Shown here piece after piece: positions 17,911 to 26,689 of a stretch of 52,231 nucleotides of DNA (position 1 is its first letter; the number at the start of each line of letters is the position of its first letter). Location of the stretch: positions 1-52,231 of the forward strand of contig JAJZFQ010000111.1 of the NCBI GenBank assembly GCA_021805275.1, given 5' to 3'. Position numbers and translations under genes: made by a program. The notes below the pieces were generated by a model, which saw only the letters and a program-made list of their open reading frames with translations, was not told where the DNA came from and searched no databases. This DNA is from Pseudomonadota bacterium. Lineage in GTDB: Bacteria; Pseudomonadota; Gammaproteobacteria; Steroidobacterales; Steroidobacteraceae.

Positions 17911-19818
17911 ATGCCTGATCCACACACTGATCCAGGATTGCAACGTGCTGCGCGCCGCCGTGCGGGCGTCCGCACGGTGCTGAGCGCCTTGGCGGGCGGA
18001 CTGCTGGCACTCGCGGCTGCCACGGCGCCCGTGTGCGCCGGCTCGCCCGCCGCGCCGAGCGCCGCGATGCAACGCGATGGCGCGCAATGCCGAGTCGTGC
18101 GCATCTCGGACATCGGTTGGGCCGATGTGACCGCCACCACCGCCCTGTTCAGCGATGTCGTGCGGGATCTCGGCTACGAGCCCAGAGCCACACTGCTGTC
18201 GGTTCCAGTGACCTACGAGTCGATGCAGCAGGGCGACATCGATGTGTTCCTGGGCAACTGGATGCCCGCGCAGGCACCGATCATCCGGCCGTACTTGCAG
18301 AACCACTCTGTCGCGGTAGTCGGCGCCAACCTGACCGGCGCCCGCTACACGCTCGCGGTGCCCGCCTATGCCTATCGGGCCGGGTTGCGCTCCTTCCAGG
18401 ACATCGCGCATTTTGGGGCGCAGATCAAGCACCGGATCTACGGGCTCGAGCCTGGCAATCCGGCCAATCTGCGCCTGCACCGCATGATCGATCGGGGTCT
18501 GTTCGGACTGCGCGGATTTCAACTCGTGACCTCAAGCGAGGCCGGCATGCTCGCCGAGGTGGCCCGCGCGGTGCGCGCACACCAAATGATCGTGTTTCTC
18601 GCCTGGGAACCACATCCGATGAACCTGGAGTTTCACCTCAGATACCTTTCGGGCGGCGATTCGATTTTCGGTCCCAATTACGGCAGCGCGACGGTTTACA
18701 CGACCACGCGCGCCGGCTACTCAGCGCTGTGCCCCAACATCGGACGGCTGCTGCGCAACCTGAGGTTCACGGTGCGCGGCGAGACGCAGCTGATGTACGC
18801 GATCCTGGACCGCCATGAGCCGCCGCGCGCGGCAGCAGCCGCCTGGCTGCACAATCACCCCGCTGTGGTACGCGCGTGGCTGGACGGAGTCAGCACCTTT
18901 TCCGGCCAACCCGCAGCGCCGGCCGTCCTCACCGCCCGAGGACGAGCGCACCCGGCCACACGCAGCTTTCAGAACTGGGTCCGGACGCACAAGATCCCGG
19001 TGGGACAGGTCGTCACCCTGGGGATCAATTATCTGAAGGCGCACAGTCGCGGCGTTCTCGACACGATCTCCAGGGTTGTGCGCGGCGCTGTGGACGGTCT
19101 GACCGCCCTGCTGGCGGCGATGCCCTCCTGGCTGCTGCTCCTCGCGCTGGCAGCGCTCAGCTGGGTCGTGCGCCGCTCGATTCCCCTGACGCTGTTCGTG
19201 GTCGCGGCGCTGCTGTTCATCATGAACCAGGGCTACTGGACCGACACGCTGCAGACACTGTCTCTCGTGGTCGTCTCGGCAGCCGTGTCAGCCGTGATCG
19301 GGGTCCCGCTCGGAATCGCCGCTGCGCACCGCCCGACGCTCAGCGCGATGCTGCGGCCGGTGCTCGATCTAATGCAGACGCTGCCGACGTTCGTGTACCT
19401 GATCCCGACTCTGGTGCTGTTCGGGCTAGGTGTCGTTCCCGGATTGATCTCCACCGTCATCTTCGCGCTGCCTGCCCCGGTTCGCCTGACACAGCTCGGC
19501 ATCAGTGGCGTACCGAAATCGCTGCTGGAGGCCGGAGAAGCGTTTGGCGCCACGCGGCTGCAAGTGCTGTGGAAAATCGAGTTGCCGAGCGCTGCGCCGA
19601 CCATCATCACTGGCATCACGCAGTGCATCATGCTGAGTCTCTCCATGGTCGTCATCGCCGCGCTCGTCGGCGCCGGCGGACTCGGCGTTCCGGTTGTGCT
19701 CGCACTCAACACCGTGCAGATCGGCATGGGCTTCGAGGCCGGGCTGGTCATCGTGCTGCTCGCGATCATTCTCGACCGCATCACCACCCGCCCCGCCGCC
19801 AAGGGACCGAAGGGGTGA
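17911..19818 (+). CDS. Choline ABC transporter: fused periplasmic binding domain and permease (ChoX-ChoW)
   Basis: One 635-residue chain combines what are usually two proteins. After an Arg-rich N-terminus and a hydrophobic segment (VLSALAGGLLALAAATAPVC, about residues 21-40) comes a ChoX/OpuAC-type substrate domain: VVRISDIGWADVTATTALF, YESMQQGDIDVFLGNWMPAQ (about 105-125) and IVFLAWEPHPMNLEFHL. From about residue 390, after a hydrophobic stretch, lies the permease: roughly five to six membrane segments and the EAA loop LEAGEAFGATRLQVLWKIELPSA. The Met at 17911 is preferred; the frame is open upstream but overlaps betC. Its last four bases overlap choV (GTGA). Fusion of these two parts is known in some osmolyte transporters but places the binding domain permanently at the membrane. 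Confidence 0.9.
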   Translation: MPDPHTDPGLQRAARRRAGVRTVLSALAGGLLALAAATAPVCAGSPAAPSAAMQRDGAQCRVVRISDIGWADVTATTALFSDVVRDLGYEPRATLLSVPVTYESMQQGDIDVFLGNWMPAQAPIIRPYLQNHSVAVVGANLTGARYTLAVPAYAYRAGLRSFQDIAHFGAQIKHRIYGLEPGNPANLRLHRMIDRGLFGLRGFQLVTSSEAGMLAEVARAVRAHQMIVFLAWEPHPMNLEFHLRYLSGGDSIFGPNYGSATVYTTTRAGYSALCPNIGRLLRNLRFTVRGETQLMYAILDRHEPPRAAAAAWLHNHPAVVRAWLDGVSTFSGQPAAPAVLTARGRAHPATRSFQNWVRTHKIPVGQVVTLGINYLKAHSRGVLDTISRVVRGAVDGLTALLAAMPSWLLLLALAALSWVVRRSIPLTLFVVAALLFIMNQGYWTDTLQTLSLVVVSAAVSAVIGVPLGIAAAHRPTLSAMLRPVLDLMQTLPTFVYLIPTLVLFGLGVVPGLISTVIFALPAPVRLTQLGISGVPKSLLEAGEAFGATRLQVLWKIELPSAAPTIITGITQCIMLSLSMVVIAALVGAGGLGVPVVLALNTVQIGMGFEAGLVIVLLAIILDRITTRPAAKGPKG

Positions 19819-20699
19819 GCGTCATCGAATTCCGCAACGTCGATATCCTCTTCCCGCCCGCCGATGCTTCGCACCGCCGTGCCCGTGCAGCGATGCAGTC
19901 CGCCGTTGCGCTCCTGGACACCGGTGCGTCCCGCGGCGAAATCGCCGCCCGCACCGGGGTGATCGCCGGCGTCTGTGGGGCAAACCTCGCGATCGAACGC
20001 GGTCACATCTCGGTGCTCATGGGGTTGTCCGGCTCGGGTAAATCCACCCTGCTGCGCGCGGCCAACGGACTGAACTCCGTCACGCGCGGAGAGGTGCTGC
20101 TGAGCGACGGTGAGGCCACCGTCGACATCGCGCGCTGCGATGCCGCCACGCTGCGCAGGGTGCGTCGGTTGCGCATCGCGATGGTTTTCCAGCAATTCGC
20201 CCTGCTTCCCTGGCGTACGGTGCGCGAGAACATCGGCTTGGGGCTCGAGCTGCGGGGCGAACCGACCGACGCCCGCGAGCGCATTGTCGCCGAGCAGCTC
20301 GAGCTCGTCGGGCTCGCCCAATGGGCGGACCGGTACTGCAGCGAGCTCTCCGGCGGCATGCAGCAGCGCGTCGGACTCGCGCGCGCCTTGGCGACCAACG
20401 CCGAGATTCTACTCATGGACGAACCGTTCTCGGCCCTGGACCCGCTGATCCGCTGCAAGCTCCAGGACGAGCTTCTAGAGCTGCAGAGGCGTCTGCACAG
20501 AACCATCGTCTTCGTCACCCACGACCTTGACGAGGCGCTCAAGATCGGCGACCAAGTAACGATCCTGGAGGGCGGCCGCATCGTGCAGAGCGGCTCCCCA
20601 CGGCAGATCGTCGAGCAGCCGGCAGACGACTACGTCGCCGAATTCGTCCGCCACGTCAATGCCCGCTCCTTATTCAAGCAGGCCATCCAAATCGCATAG
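19815..20699 (+). CDS. Choline ABC transporter ATP-binding protein (ChoV-like)
   Basis: Powers the fused choline permease encoded just upstream. The 294-residue ATPase has Walker A GLSGSGKST (about residue 70), Q-loop MVFQQFALLPWRTVREN, signature LSGGMQQRVGLARAL (about 177), Walker B ILLMDEPFSALDPLIR and the H-loop FVTHDLDEALKIGD. No C-terminal CBS pair is present, unlike ProV/OpuAA, consistent with ChoV of the ChoXWV system. The GTG start overlaps the permease stop, indicating coupled translation. An unusual insertion (about residues 15-50, HRRARAAMQSAVALLDTGAS) precedes the P-loop, as in other ChoV proteins. Confidence 0.92.
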   Translation: MSVIEFRNVDILFPPADASHRRARAAMQSAVALLDTGASRGEIAARTGVIAGVCGANLAIERGHISVLMGLSGSGKSTLLRAANGLNSVTRGEVLLSDGEATVDIARCDAATLRRVRRLRIAMVFQQFALLPWRTVRENIGLGLELRGEPTDARERIVAEQLELVGLAQWADRYCSELSGGMQQRVGLARALATNAEILLMDEPFSALDPLIRCKLQDELLELQRRLHRTIVFVTHDLDEALKIGDQVTILEGGRIVQSGSPRQIVEQPADDYVAEFVRHVNARSLFKQAIQIA

Positions 20700-20711
20700 C
20701 CATTAGTCACG

Positions 20712-20727
20712 CTCATACCGCCATGAG
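20712..20727. promoter_or_regulatory. Palindrome CTCAT-N6-ATGAG after choV, related to the betC control region
   Basis: A perfect 5-base inverted repeat with a 6-base spacer, 13 bases past the choV stop. It lies inside the 32-base stretch that resembles the LysR-betC intergenic region. It may be a second operator of the same regulator, left behind after loss of a downstream target gene. Confidence 0.4.
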
Positions 20728-20891
20728 GGGATGACCTCTTCACACGACTCTCCGGTGGCGCAACGTCCGCCCCAATCGCACCGGCGTGTCCGAAAAAGCA
20801 ATAAGCGATGGACCGTATGATCGGAATCTACATGGGGGCATCAGGTGAATCTGCCCTTGGGAGCCGCCGCGGCAGTCTCGGATGCAAGCGT

Positions 20892-21143
20892 CTGCGGGGC
20901 GATCCGGTGCGCTGTGGGCTCGTCCAGTTCCGCCGGCTGTTCATCACCGGGCAGGAGCTCACCTATAGCCTGGAGCACATCGGGCGCCGGTACCGCGCGG
21001 AGGCGGCGCTGATGCATCACTGCGACGATGTTCTACCCGGCTGGATCCTGCGTGTGCGGCCTGAGGGCCTGTTCGCCGATCCGGCCGCAGCACTGCGTCG
21101 CATCCAGGAATTCGACGGTTTGCCGCTCGAGGCACTCCGCAGC
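20892..21143 (+). pseudogene. Decayed sulfotransferase fragment
   Basis: The frame reads LRGDPVRCGLVQFRRLF, then TGQELTYSLEHIGRRYRA, ALMHHCDDVLPGWILRVRPE and GLFADPAAALRRIQEFDGLP. This is the C-terminal half of TPR-type sulfotransferases (consensus like the LMAHWD-VLPGRILRVQYEDLV segment). Tell-tale losses are YEDLV changed to PEGLF, CGLP changed to DGLP, and no N-terminal PAPS-binding loop. After 21143 the frame no longer matches; a short piece resembling the family's final helix (FALWLGELATALG) appears in the next frame near 21195-21235, so a deletion and frameshift occurred. No start codon context supports expression. Confidence 0.7.
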
Positions 21144-21375
21144 CGGCCGCCCCGTGCCTATGGCACCGCGGCGGCCCACGACGGGCCAGCACTTCGCACT
21201 GTGGCTCGGGGAGCTCGCAACGGCTCTCGGGAAGTGTCCGGCTCTCCCCGAGCCCAGCACGGCCGGGCCGTGATTTCATCGCCAGACTCCGCTATCGTGA
21301 TGGTCTCGGCCGCCGCGGGGCCGCCGGCATCGAGCGACTGCATCGCCGCAACAACAAGATGGCGAAGGAAGACGC

Positions 21376-23343
21376 ATGAATCGACCCGTCGGGCTGGTGG
21401 CTGCAGCATCGCTTGCATTGCTTGGGATCGTCTGCGCGCGGCGCTCTTGCGCCGCAGCGGCCGGTTCCGGCCCCCCGCCGCTCGCGCTTTACGGACAGCT
21501 GCCCTCCCTGCAGGATCCGGCGCTCTCGCCGGCCGGCGATCGGCTCGCCTACATCATGCGCATGCACGGGCAGCGCTACATCGCGGTGATCGATCTCGTG
21601 ACGGACAAGCCACTCGCCGCCACCCGCATCGGCGGCACCAAGGTGCGCGCCCTGCGCTGGTACGACGAGCATCGCCTGCTCATCCTCTACTCCGCGACCT
21701 CCGACCCGCCATTCGGCGTGTTTGGACACCGCAACGAGTGGTTCATGCTCGAGACTTGGAACATCAAGACCAACAGCATGCGCTCGGTCAAAATGCGCGA
21801 CTCGACGTACGCAACCATGAGCGTCATCACCGGGTCCCTGGAGATGCGGATCGTGAAGGGCCGCCCGGAGTTGTTCGCGTCGGGCTCCTACCTCAGTGGT
21901 CAAGACTACCTGCCGGCCTTGTTCCGGGTCGATCTGGAGCACGACTACACGAGCCTGATCGACGGCGGCGATACACTGGGGGCCGATTGGGCGGTCGATG
22001 CGCAGGGCCGCGTCGCCGCCTCCTTCGAATGCCACATGACCGGGTCGGACCAGGGCCAGTGGGTTCTGCGCCTGCGGCGCCACGGCGACATGCAGCGGAT
22101 CGCCAAGGGCACCTCGATCCTCGATCCGCCGTCCATGATCGGCTTCAGCTACGATGGCAAGGCGCTCATCGTCGCCTTCGACACCCCGGGCGGCTGGATC
22201 TGGAAGCCGCTCAACCTCGCGACCGGGACCTGGGGGGCACCGCTTGATTCCGGCAACACCTTCTTCGATGTGATCCGCGACCGACTGACCGGTCGGATTC
22301 TCGGCGGCGTCCAGGATCCATCACATCCGCGGCAGGTGTTCTTAGACCCCCGGCTGCAGGCGCGCTGGTCCTCACTCGCTGCGGCCTACGCCGGGGAGCG
22401 GGTGGAACTCGTCTCGCATTCCGACGACTTCTCGAAATTCCTGCTGCACATATTCGGCCAGCGCGATGGGGACAGCTATTGGCTCATCAACTGGCGCACC
22501 GTCCACGCCCACCGCCTGGGCGGGGTGTACCGCGGGTTGCGGACGTTCGCCAAAGTCGAACCCATCACTTACCACGCCGCCGACGGCCTGCAGATCTCCG
22601 GATTCCTGACCCTGCCGCCGGACCGGGCGGCCAAGCGCCTGAGCCTCGTCGTGATGCCGCACGGCGGACCGGCAGCCTCAGACGACGGCAATTTCGACTG
22701 GTGGGCCCAGGCGCTCGCCTCGCGCGGCTACGCGGTGCTGCAGGTCAATTACCGCGGATCGGACACCACCACGGCGCTGCTGCGCGCCGGATACGGTCAG
22801 TGGGGACGCAAGATGCAGACCGATCTGTCCGACGGTGTCCAGTACCTCGTGCGCCGCGGCATCGCCGATCCGAAACGGGTCTGCATCGTGGGCGCAAGTT
22901 ACGGCGGCTACGCGGCGCTCGCCGGCGTGACCCTGCAGAGCGGCATCTACCGCTGTGCGGTCTCGGTGGCCGGCATCGCCGATCTCGCTGCATTCCTGCA
23001 CTGGACGAGCCAGCGCATGCTGACGAGCCAGAATCCATTCACCCGCTACTGGGATCGCTTTCTCGGTGTCACCGGCCCCGATGATCCGCGCCTGCGGGCG
23101 ATCTCGCCGATCGATCACGTCGCGGCGGTGACGGTTCCCGTCCTCCTGATTCACGGTCGCGACGACACCGTCGTGCCGTACTCGCAGAGCGCGGCAATGG
23201 CCAGAGCGCTGCGCCGTGCCGGCAAGTCCGTCGAGCTCGTCAGCCTGCCGAACGAGGATCACTGGCTGTCCCACAGCGCGACGCGCGAGCTGATGCTGAA
23301 GACGGTGGTCAAATTTCTCCAGCAGAACGATCCGCCAATCTAG
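21376..23343 (+). CDS. S9-family serine peptidase (prolyl oligopeptidase/acylaminoacyl peptidase type)
   Basis: A 655-residue exported peptidase that cleaves short peptides. A hydrophobic leader (VGLVAAASLALLGIVCARRSCAAAA) suggests export. Residues about 40-390 form a beta-propeller with repeats such as DPALSPAGDRLAYIMRMHG. The alpha/beta-hydrolase domain has MPHGGPAASDDGNFDWWAQ, the nucleophile Ser508 in GASYGGYAAL, Asp597 in HGRDDTVVP and His629 in NEDHWLS, a complete triad. An AAGGAAG ribosome-binding site precedes the ATG. It converges with hypE after 38 bases and is likely monocistronic. Confidence 0.93.
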   Translation: MNRPVGLVAAASLALLGIVCARRSCAAAAGSGPPPLALYGQLPSLQDPALSPAGDRLAYIMRMHGQRYIAVIDLVTDKPLAATRIGGTKVRALRWYDEHRLLILYSATSDPPFGVFGHRNEWFMLETWNIKTNSMRSVKMRDSTYATMSVITGSLEMRIVKGRPELFASGSYLSGQDYLPALFRVDLEHDYTSLIDGGDTLGADWAVDAQGRVAASFECHMTGSDQGQWVLRLRRHGDMQRIAKGTSILDPPSMIGFSYDGKALIVAFDTPGGWIWKPLNLATGTWGAPLDSGNTFFDVIRDRLTGRILGGVQDPSHPRQVFLDPRLQARWSSLAAAYAGERVELVSHSDDFSKFLLHIFGQRDGDSYWLINWRTVHAHRLGGVYRGLRTFAKVEPITYHAADGLQISGFLTLPPDRAAKRLSLVVMPHGGPAASDDGNFDWWAQALASRGYAVLQVNYRGSDTTTALLRAGYGQWGRKMQTDLSDGVQYLVRRGIADPKRVCIVGASYGGYAALAGVTLQSGIYRCAVSVAGIADLAAFLHWTSQRMLTSQNPFTRYWDRFLGVTGPDDPRLRAISPIDHVAAVTVPVLLIHGRDDTVVPYSQSAAMARALRRAGKSVELVSLPNEDHWLSHSATRELMLKTVVKFLQQNDPPI

Positions 23344-23381
23344 CCACATGCGGGTCAGCGCCGCGCTGCTCGCCGTGCCGG

Positions 23382-24392
23382 TCAGCAGATGCGCGGCAGA
23401 GGATCGTCCTCGAGCTCCTCGAGCACTCGCTCACCGCCGATTCCAGTCTCAAGGATGACCTGGCCGCGTCCCGGCAGCATCCGGCCGATGCGCGCTGCGG
23501 CCGCGCCGCCCGGCAGCGCCCGCCACAGCTCGAGGATGGCGCCGGCAGCCTGCACGTCGGCCACGGCGAGAACGCGTCCCTCGCACGCGAGGTAGTACGG
23601 ATCATAGCCGAGGATGTCGCAGCAGGAGCGCACCGCGGCGCGCAGCGGGATGTCCGGCTCGCGCAGCCTGACCTCAAGGCCGGTCGCAGCCGCGATCTCG
23701 TGCGCGACCGTCGCGAGTCCGCCCCGGGTCGGATCGCGCATGAAGCGCACTCCATCCAGCCCGCAAATGGGTGCGGTGAGCGGTGTGACCGCCGCGCAGT
23801 CGGACCTCACCTCGCCCTGCAGCTCGAATTCCGCCCGGGCCAGCATCACCGCGATGCCGTGATCGCCGATCGGGCCGCTGACGAGCAGTTCATCGCCGGG
23901 ACGGATGCTCTCCAGGGCGAGCCGGCAATCCGGCGCCCGATACCCGACGCCGGTCGTCGCCAGATACAGCCCGCCCCCCTGCCCCCGGGGCACGACCTTG
24001 GTGTCGCCCGCGATAATGTTCACCCCGGCGGCACGGGCCGCCGCGCCAAGACTGCGCACGATGCGATCGAGCACCACCACCTCGAGACCTTCTTCGAGGA
24101 TCGCATTCAACGTCAGCACGCGCGGGATGGCGCCGCTAACGGCCAGATCGTTCACCGTGCCGTTCACCGCCAACGTCCCGATGTCGCCGCCGGGGAACTC
24201 CAGCGGCTGGACCGTGAAGGCATCCGTCGTGATGTAGGGCACGGCGCCCGGCTCGAGCTCGATGCGTGCCGCATCGAGCCGCACGTCGAGGGCCGGATTC
24301 GCCAGGTGTCGGGCAAAGATCTGCTCGATCAGCTCGCGCATGTAGCGACCGCCATTGCCGTGGGCAAGCGTGATGTGCGTATCTTCGATCAT
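23382..24392 (-). CDS. hypE: Hydrogenase maturation protein HypE (thiocarbamate dehydratase)
   Basis: Dehydrates the carbamoyl group on its C-terminal cysteine, using ATP, to give the cyanide ligand of the [NiFe] centre. The 336-residue protein begins ITLAHGNGGRYMRELIEQIF, has DAFTVQPLEFPGGDIGTLAVNGTVNDL and AGDTKVV near the ATP site, and ends in PRIC, where the last Cys carries the carbamoyl/cyano group. The Met at 24392 is fixed by family alignment and by the ATGA overlap with the hypF stop. It is the last gene of the leftward hypCABDFE run. Confidence 0.97.
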   Translation of the reverse strand: MIEDTHITLAHGNGGRYMRELIEQIFARHLANPALDVRLDAARIELEPGAVPYITTDAFTVQPLEFPGGDIGTLAVNGTVNDLAVSGAIPRVLTLNAILEEGLEVVVLDRIVRSLGAAARAAGVNIIAGDTKVVPRGQGGGLYLATTGVGYRAPDCRLALESIRPGDELLVSGPIGDHGIAVMLARAEFELQGEVRSDCAAVTPLTAPICGLDGVRFMRDPTRGGLATVAHEIAAATGLEVRLREPDIPLRAAVRSCCDILGYDPYYLACEGRVLAVADVQAAGAILELWRALPGGAAAARIGRMLPGRGQVILETGIGGERVLEELEDDPLPRIC

Positions 24393-26689
24393 GTGCGCTG
24401 CGCGACCGGCGCTGGTGTCTCGCGATGCGCCGCCTCGATCAGCTGGCCGAACGCGAGTCCGCCGTCGTTGGCCGGCACGGCAACCGGCAGCAAAGCGCGC
24501 ACGCCCTCGGCCGCGAGCAGACTCAGTACGCGCTCGGCGAGCCATCGGTTCTGGAACACCCCGCCGGTGAGTCCGACCGCTTCGAACGATTCGGTCTCGG
24601 CGATCTTGCGCACCTGATCGAGCAATGCCTGGGCAATGCTCTCGTGGAAGACCGCGGCGCGCGTGCTCGCCGGCAGACTCACATCGCCCAGCGTCGGCAG
24701 CAACGCGGCCCAATCGCTGCGCCACACGCCCTCGGCATCGCGCTCGAGCGCGAGCGGTACACACGGCCCGCGGGGCGCCGCCGCGCTCTCGAGCCTCATC
24801 GCTGCCTGACCCTCGAAGCTGGTCGACTCGACGCCGAGCACCAGAGCGGCGGCAGCGTCGAACAAGCGACCCACCGAGGAGGTCCGCTGCGTTCGGGCGC
24901 GCTGCATCCAGGCCTGCTGCGCCAGTTCGCCGCCCGCGGCTTTCGGCTGCCACGGCTGACCGACGTCCCAGAGCAGAGCGGCGGCACTGCGCCACGGCTC
25001 GCGCGCGACCTGATCGGCGCCCACCACCTCGAAGCGGCGCCAGCTGGCGACCCGCCGCCAGCTGCCCGCAGCCCCGAGCAGCGCCTCACCGCCCCAGAGC
25101 TCCCCGTCCAGACCGAGCCCCATGCCATCCCAGGCGAATGTCAGCCAGCGACCGATCTGCGGCTGCTCGCCGGCGAGCGCCGAGGCATGCGCAATGTGGT
25201 GCTGGATGCGCACCACCGGCAGTCCGCTCGCGGCCGCCCAACGCGCGCTGGCGTACCCGCGATGCGGGTCGCACACCACCTGCTCCACCGCAACGCGGTA
25301 GAGCCGCTGCAGATCGTTGATCAGCTGCTCGAAGACCGTGCGGCTGCGCAGGCTGTCGAGATCCCCGATATGCGGCGACAATACGATCCGCTCGTCCCAG
25401 CCGAGCGCGATGGCGGCCTTCATGTGTCCGCCGACCGCCAGCGTCGGGCGCTCGAAGCGCACCGCGCAGGGCCGCTCGATCGGGGCGCCGCCCCGACCGG
25501 CGCGAATCACTCGCATGCGCGCGCCGACCCGGCGCACCACGGCATCATCGGCGGGCCGCACGATGGGACGGTCGTGGTGCAAATAGGCATCGGCGATGTT
25601 CGCCAGGCGGGCACGCGCCTCGGCCGGATCCGTGAGCACAGGCTCGCCGCTGAGATTCGCGGACGTGGCCACGAGCGGCCCGCCGAATCCCTGCAGCAGC
25701 AGATGGTGCAGCGGGCTGTACGGGAGAAACACGCCGAGCTCGTGCAGCCCCGGCGCCAGCGCCGCGCTCAGCCGATCGCCCGGGATGCGCGCGGCCAGCA
25801 CGATCGGGCGGGCTGCGCTGGCGCAGGCCTGCGCCTCGATGGCGGAGAGGATCACGCTGGCGCGCACGGCCTGCAGTCCGTCCGGTCCGTCCTCGGGAAA
25901 CATGACTGCAAGTGGCTTATCGGGGCGGCACTTGCGCTCACGCAGTCGCGCAACGACCGCATCGCTCGCCGGGTCGCACATCAGGTGATAACCGCCAACG
26001 CCCTTCACCGCGAGGATCGCGCCGGAGCGCAGGCACTCGATTGCCGCGCGGAGCGCCGCCTCGTTGCCCGACAGCGTGACACCGTCGCACTCGAAGGACA
26101 GGCCCGGCCCGCACTGCGGACAGGCGAGCGGCTCGGCATGGAAGCGCCGATCGGCCGGATTCTCGTATTCCGCCTGGCAGCTCGGACAGAGCGCAAAGCC
26201 GCGCATCGAGGTGCTCGCGCGATCGTAGGGCAAGGCCTCGATCAAGGTGTAGCGCGGGCCGCACTGGGTGCAGTTGGTGAATGGATAGCGAAAGCGGCGC
26301 TGCGTCTGATCGAGCAGCTCCACGCGGCAGTCCGGGCAACAGTGCAGATCCGGCGGCAGGTGAATCTCGGGCGCCTCGGCGGCCTCGCTCGCCAGGATGC
26401 GGAACTCGGCACTGCCCATGCACTCGATGGGCTCGGATCGCCTCAGGTACGCCTCGGCCAGCGGGGGCGCCTCGCGGATCAGTGCCACCTCGAATCGGTC
26501 AAGGTCGGCGTCGTGACCCTCCACGTGCAGCAAGACGCGGCCGGCGTCATTGCGCACCCAACCGGTGAGCGCGAACCGCTGCGCCAGCCGGTACGTGAAC
26601 GGCCGGAAGCCGACGCCTTGCACGCGGCCCGACACGACGATCCGGCGCGCGGCGCGTCGGATCGCATCAGCCGTGCGCGGCACCGGCAT
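24389..26689 (-). CDS. hypF: Carbamoyltransferase HypF
   Basis: Transfers carbamoyl from carbamoyl phosphate to HypE, the first step of cyanide ligand synthesis. The 766-residue protein has an acylphosphatase-like domain (RIVVSGRVQGVGFRPFTYRLA, about residues 14-100), a double zinc-finger region (CPDC, CTQCGPRYTLIE, CPSCQAEYENPADRRFHAEP, CPQCGP, about 119-200), a YrdC-like domain (LAVKGVGGYHLMCDP, about 225-380) and a Kae1-like domain with HHIAHASAL and FEAVGLTGGVFQN. The start at 26689 overlaps hypD by 23 bases; a longer upstream frame lies inside hypD and is not coding. Confidence 0.96.
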   Translation of the reverse strand: MPVPRTADAIRRAARRIVVSGRVQGVGFRPFTYRLAQRFALTGWVRNDAGRVLLHVEGHDADLDRFEVALIREAPPLAEAYLRRSEPIECMGSAEFRILASEAAEAPEIHLPPDLHCCPDCRVELLDQTQRRFRYPFTNCTQCGPRYTLIEALPYDRASTSMRGFALCPSCQAEYENPADRRFHAEPLACPQCGPGLSFECDGVTLSGNEAALRAAIECLRSGAILAVKGVGGYHLMCDPASDAVVARLRERKCRPDKPLAVMFPEDGPDGLQAVRASVILSAIEAQACASAARPIVLAARIPGDRLSAALAPGLHELGVFLPYSPLHHLLLQGFGGPLVATSANLSGEPVLTDPAEARARLANIADAYLHHDRPIVRPADDAVVRRVGARMRVIRAGRGGAPIERPCAVRFERPTLAVGGHMKAAIALGWDERIVLSPHIGDLDSLRSRTVFEQLINDLQRLYRVAVEQVVCDPHRGYASARWAAASGLPVVRIQHHIAHASALAGEQPQIGRWLTFAWDGMGLGLDGELWGGEALLGAAGSWRRVASWRRFEVVGADQVAREPWRSAAALLWDVGQPWQPKAAGGELAQQAWMQRARTQRTSSVGRLFDAAAALVLGVESTSFEGQAAMRLESAAAPRGPCVPLALERDAEGVWRSDWAALLPTLGDVSLPASTRAAVFHESIAQALLDQVRKIAETESFEAVGLTGGVFQNRWLAERVLSLLAAEGVRALLPVAVPANDGGLAFGQLIEAAHRETPAPVAQRT

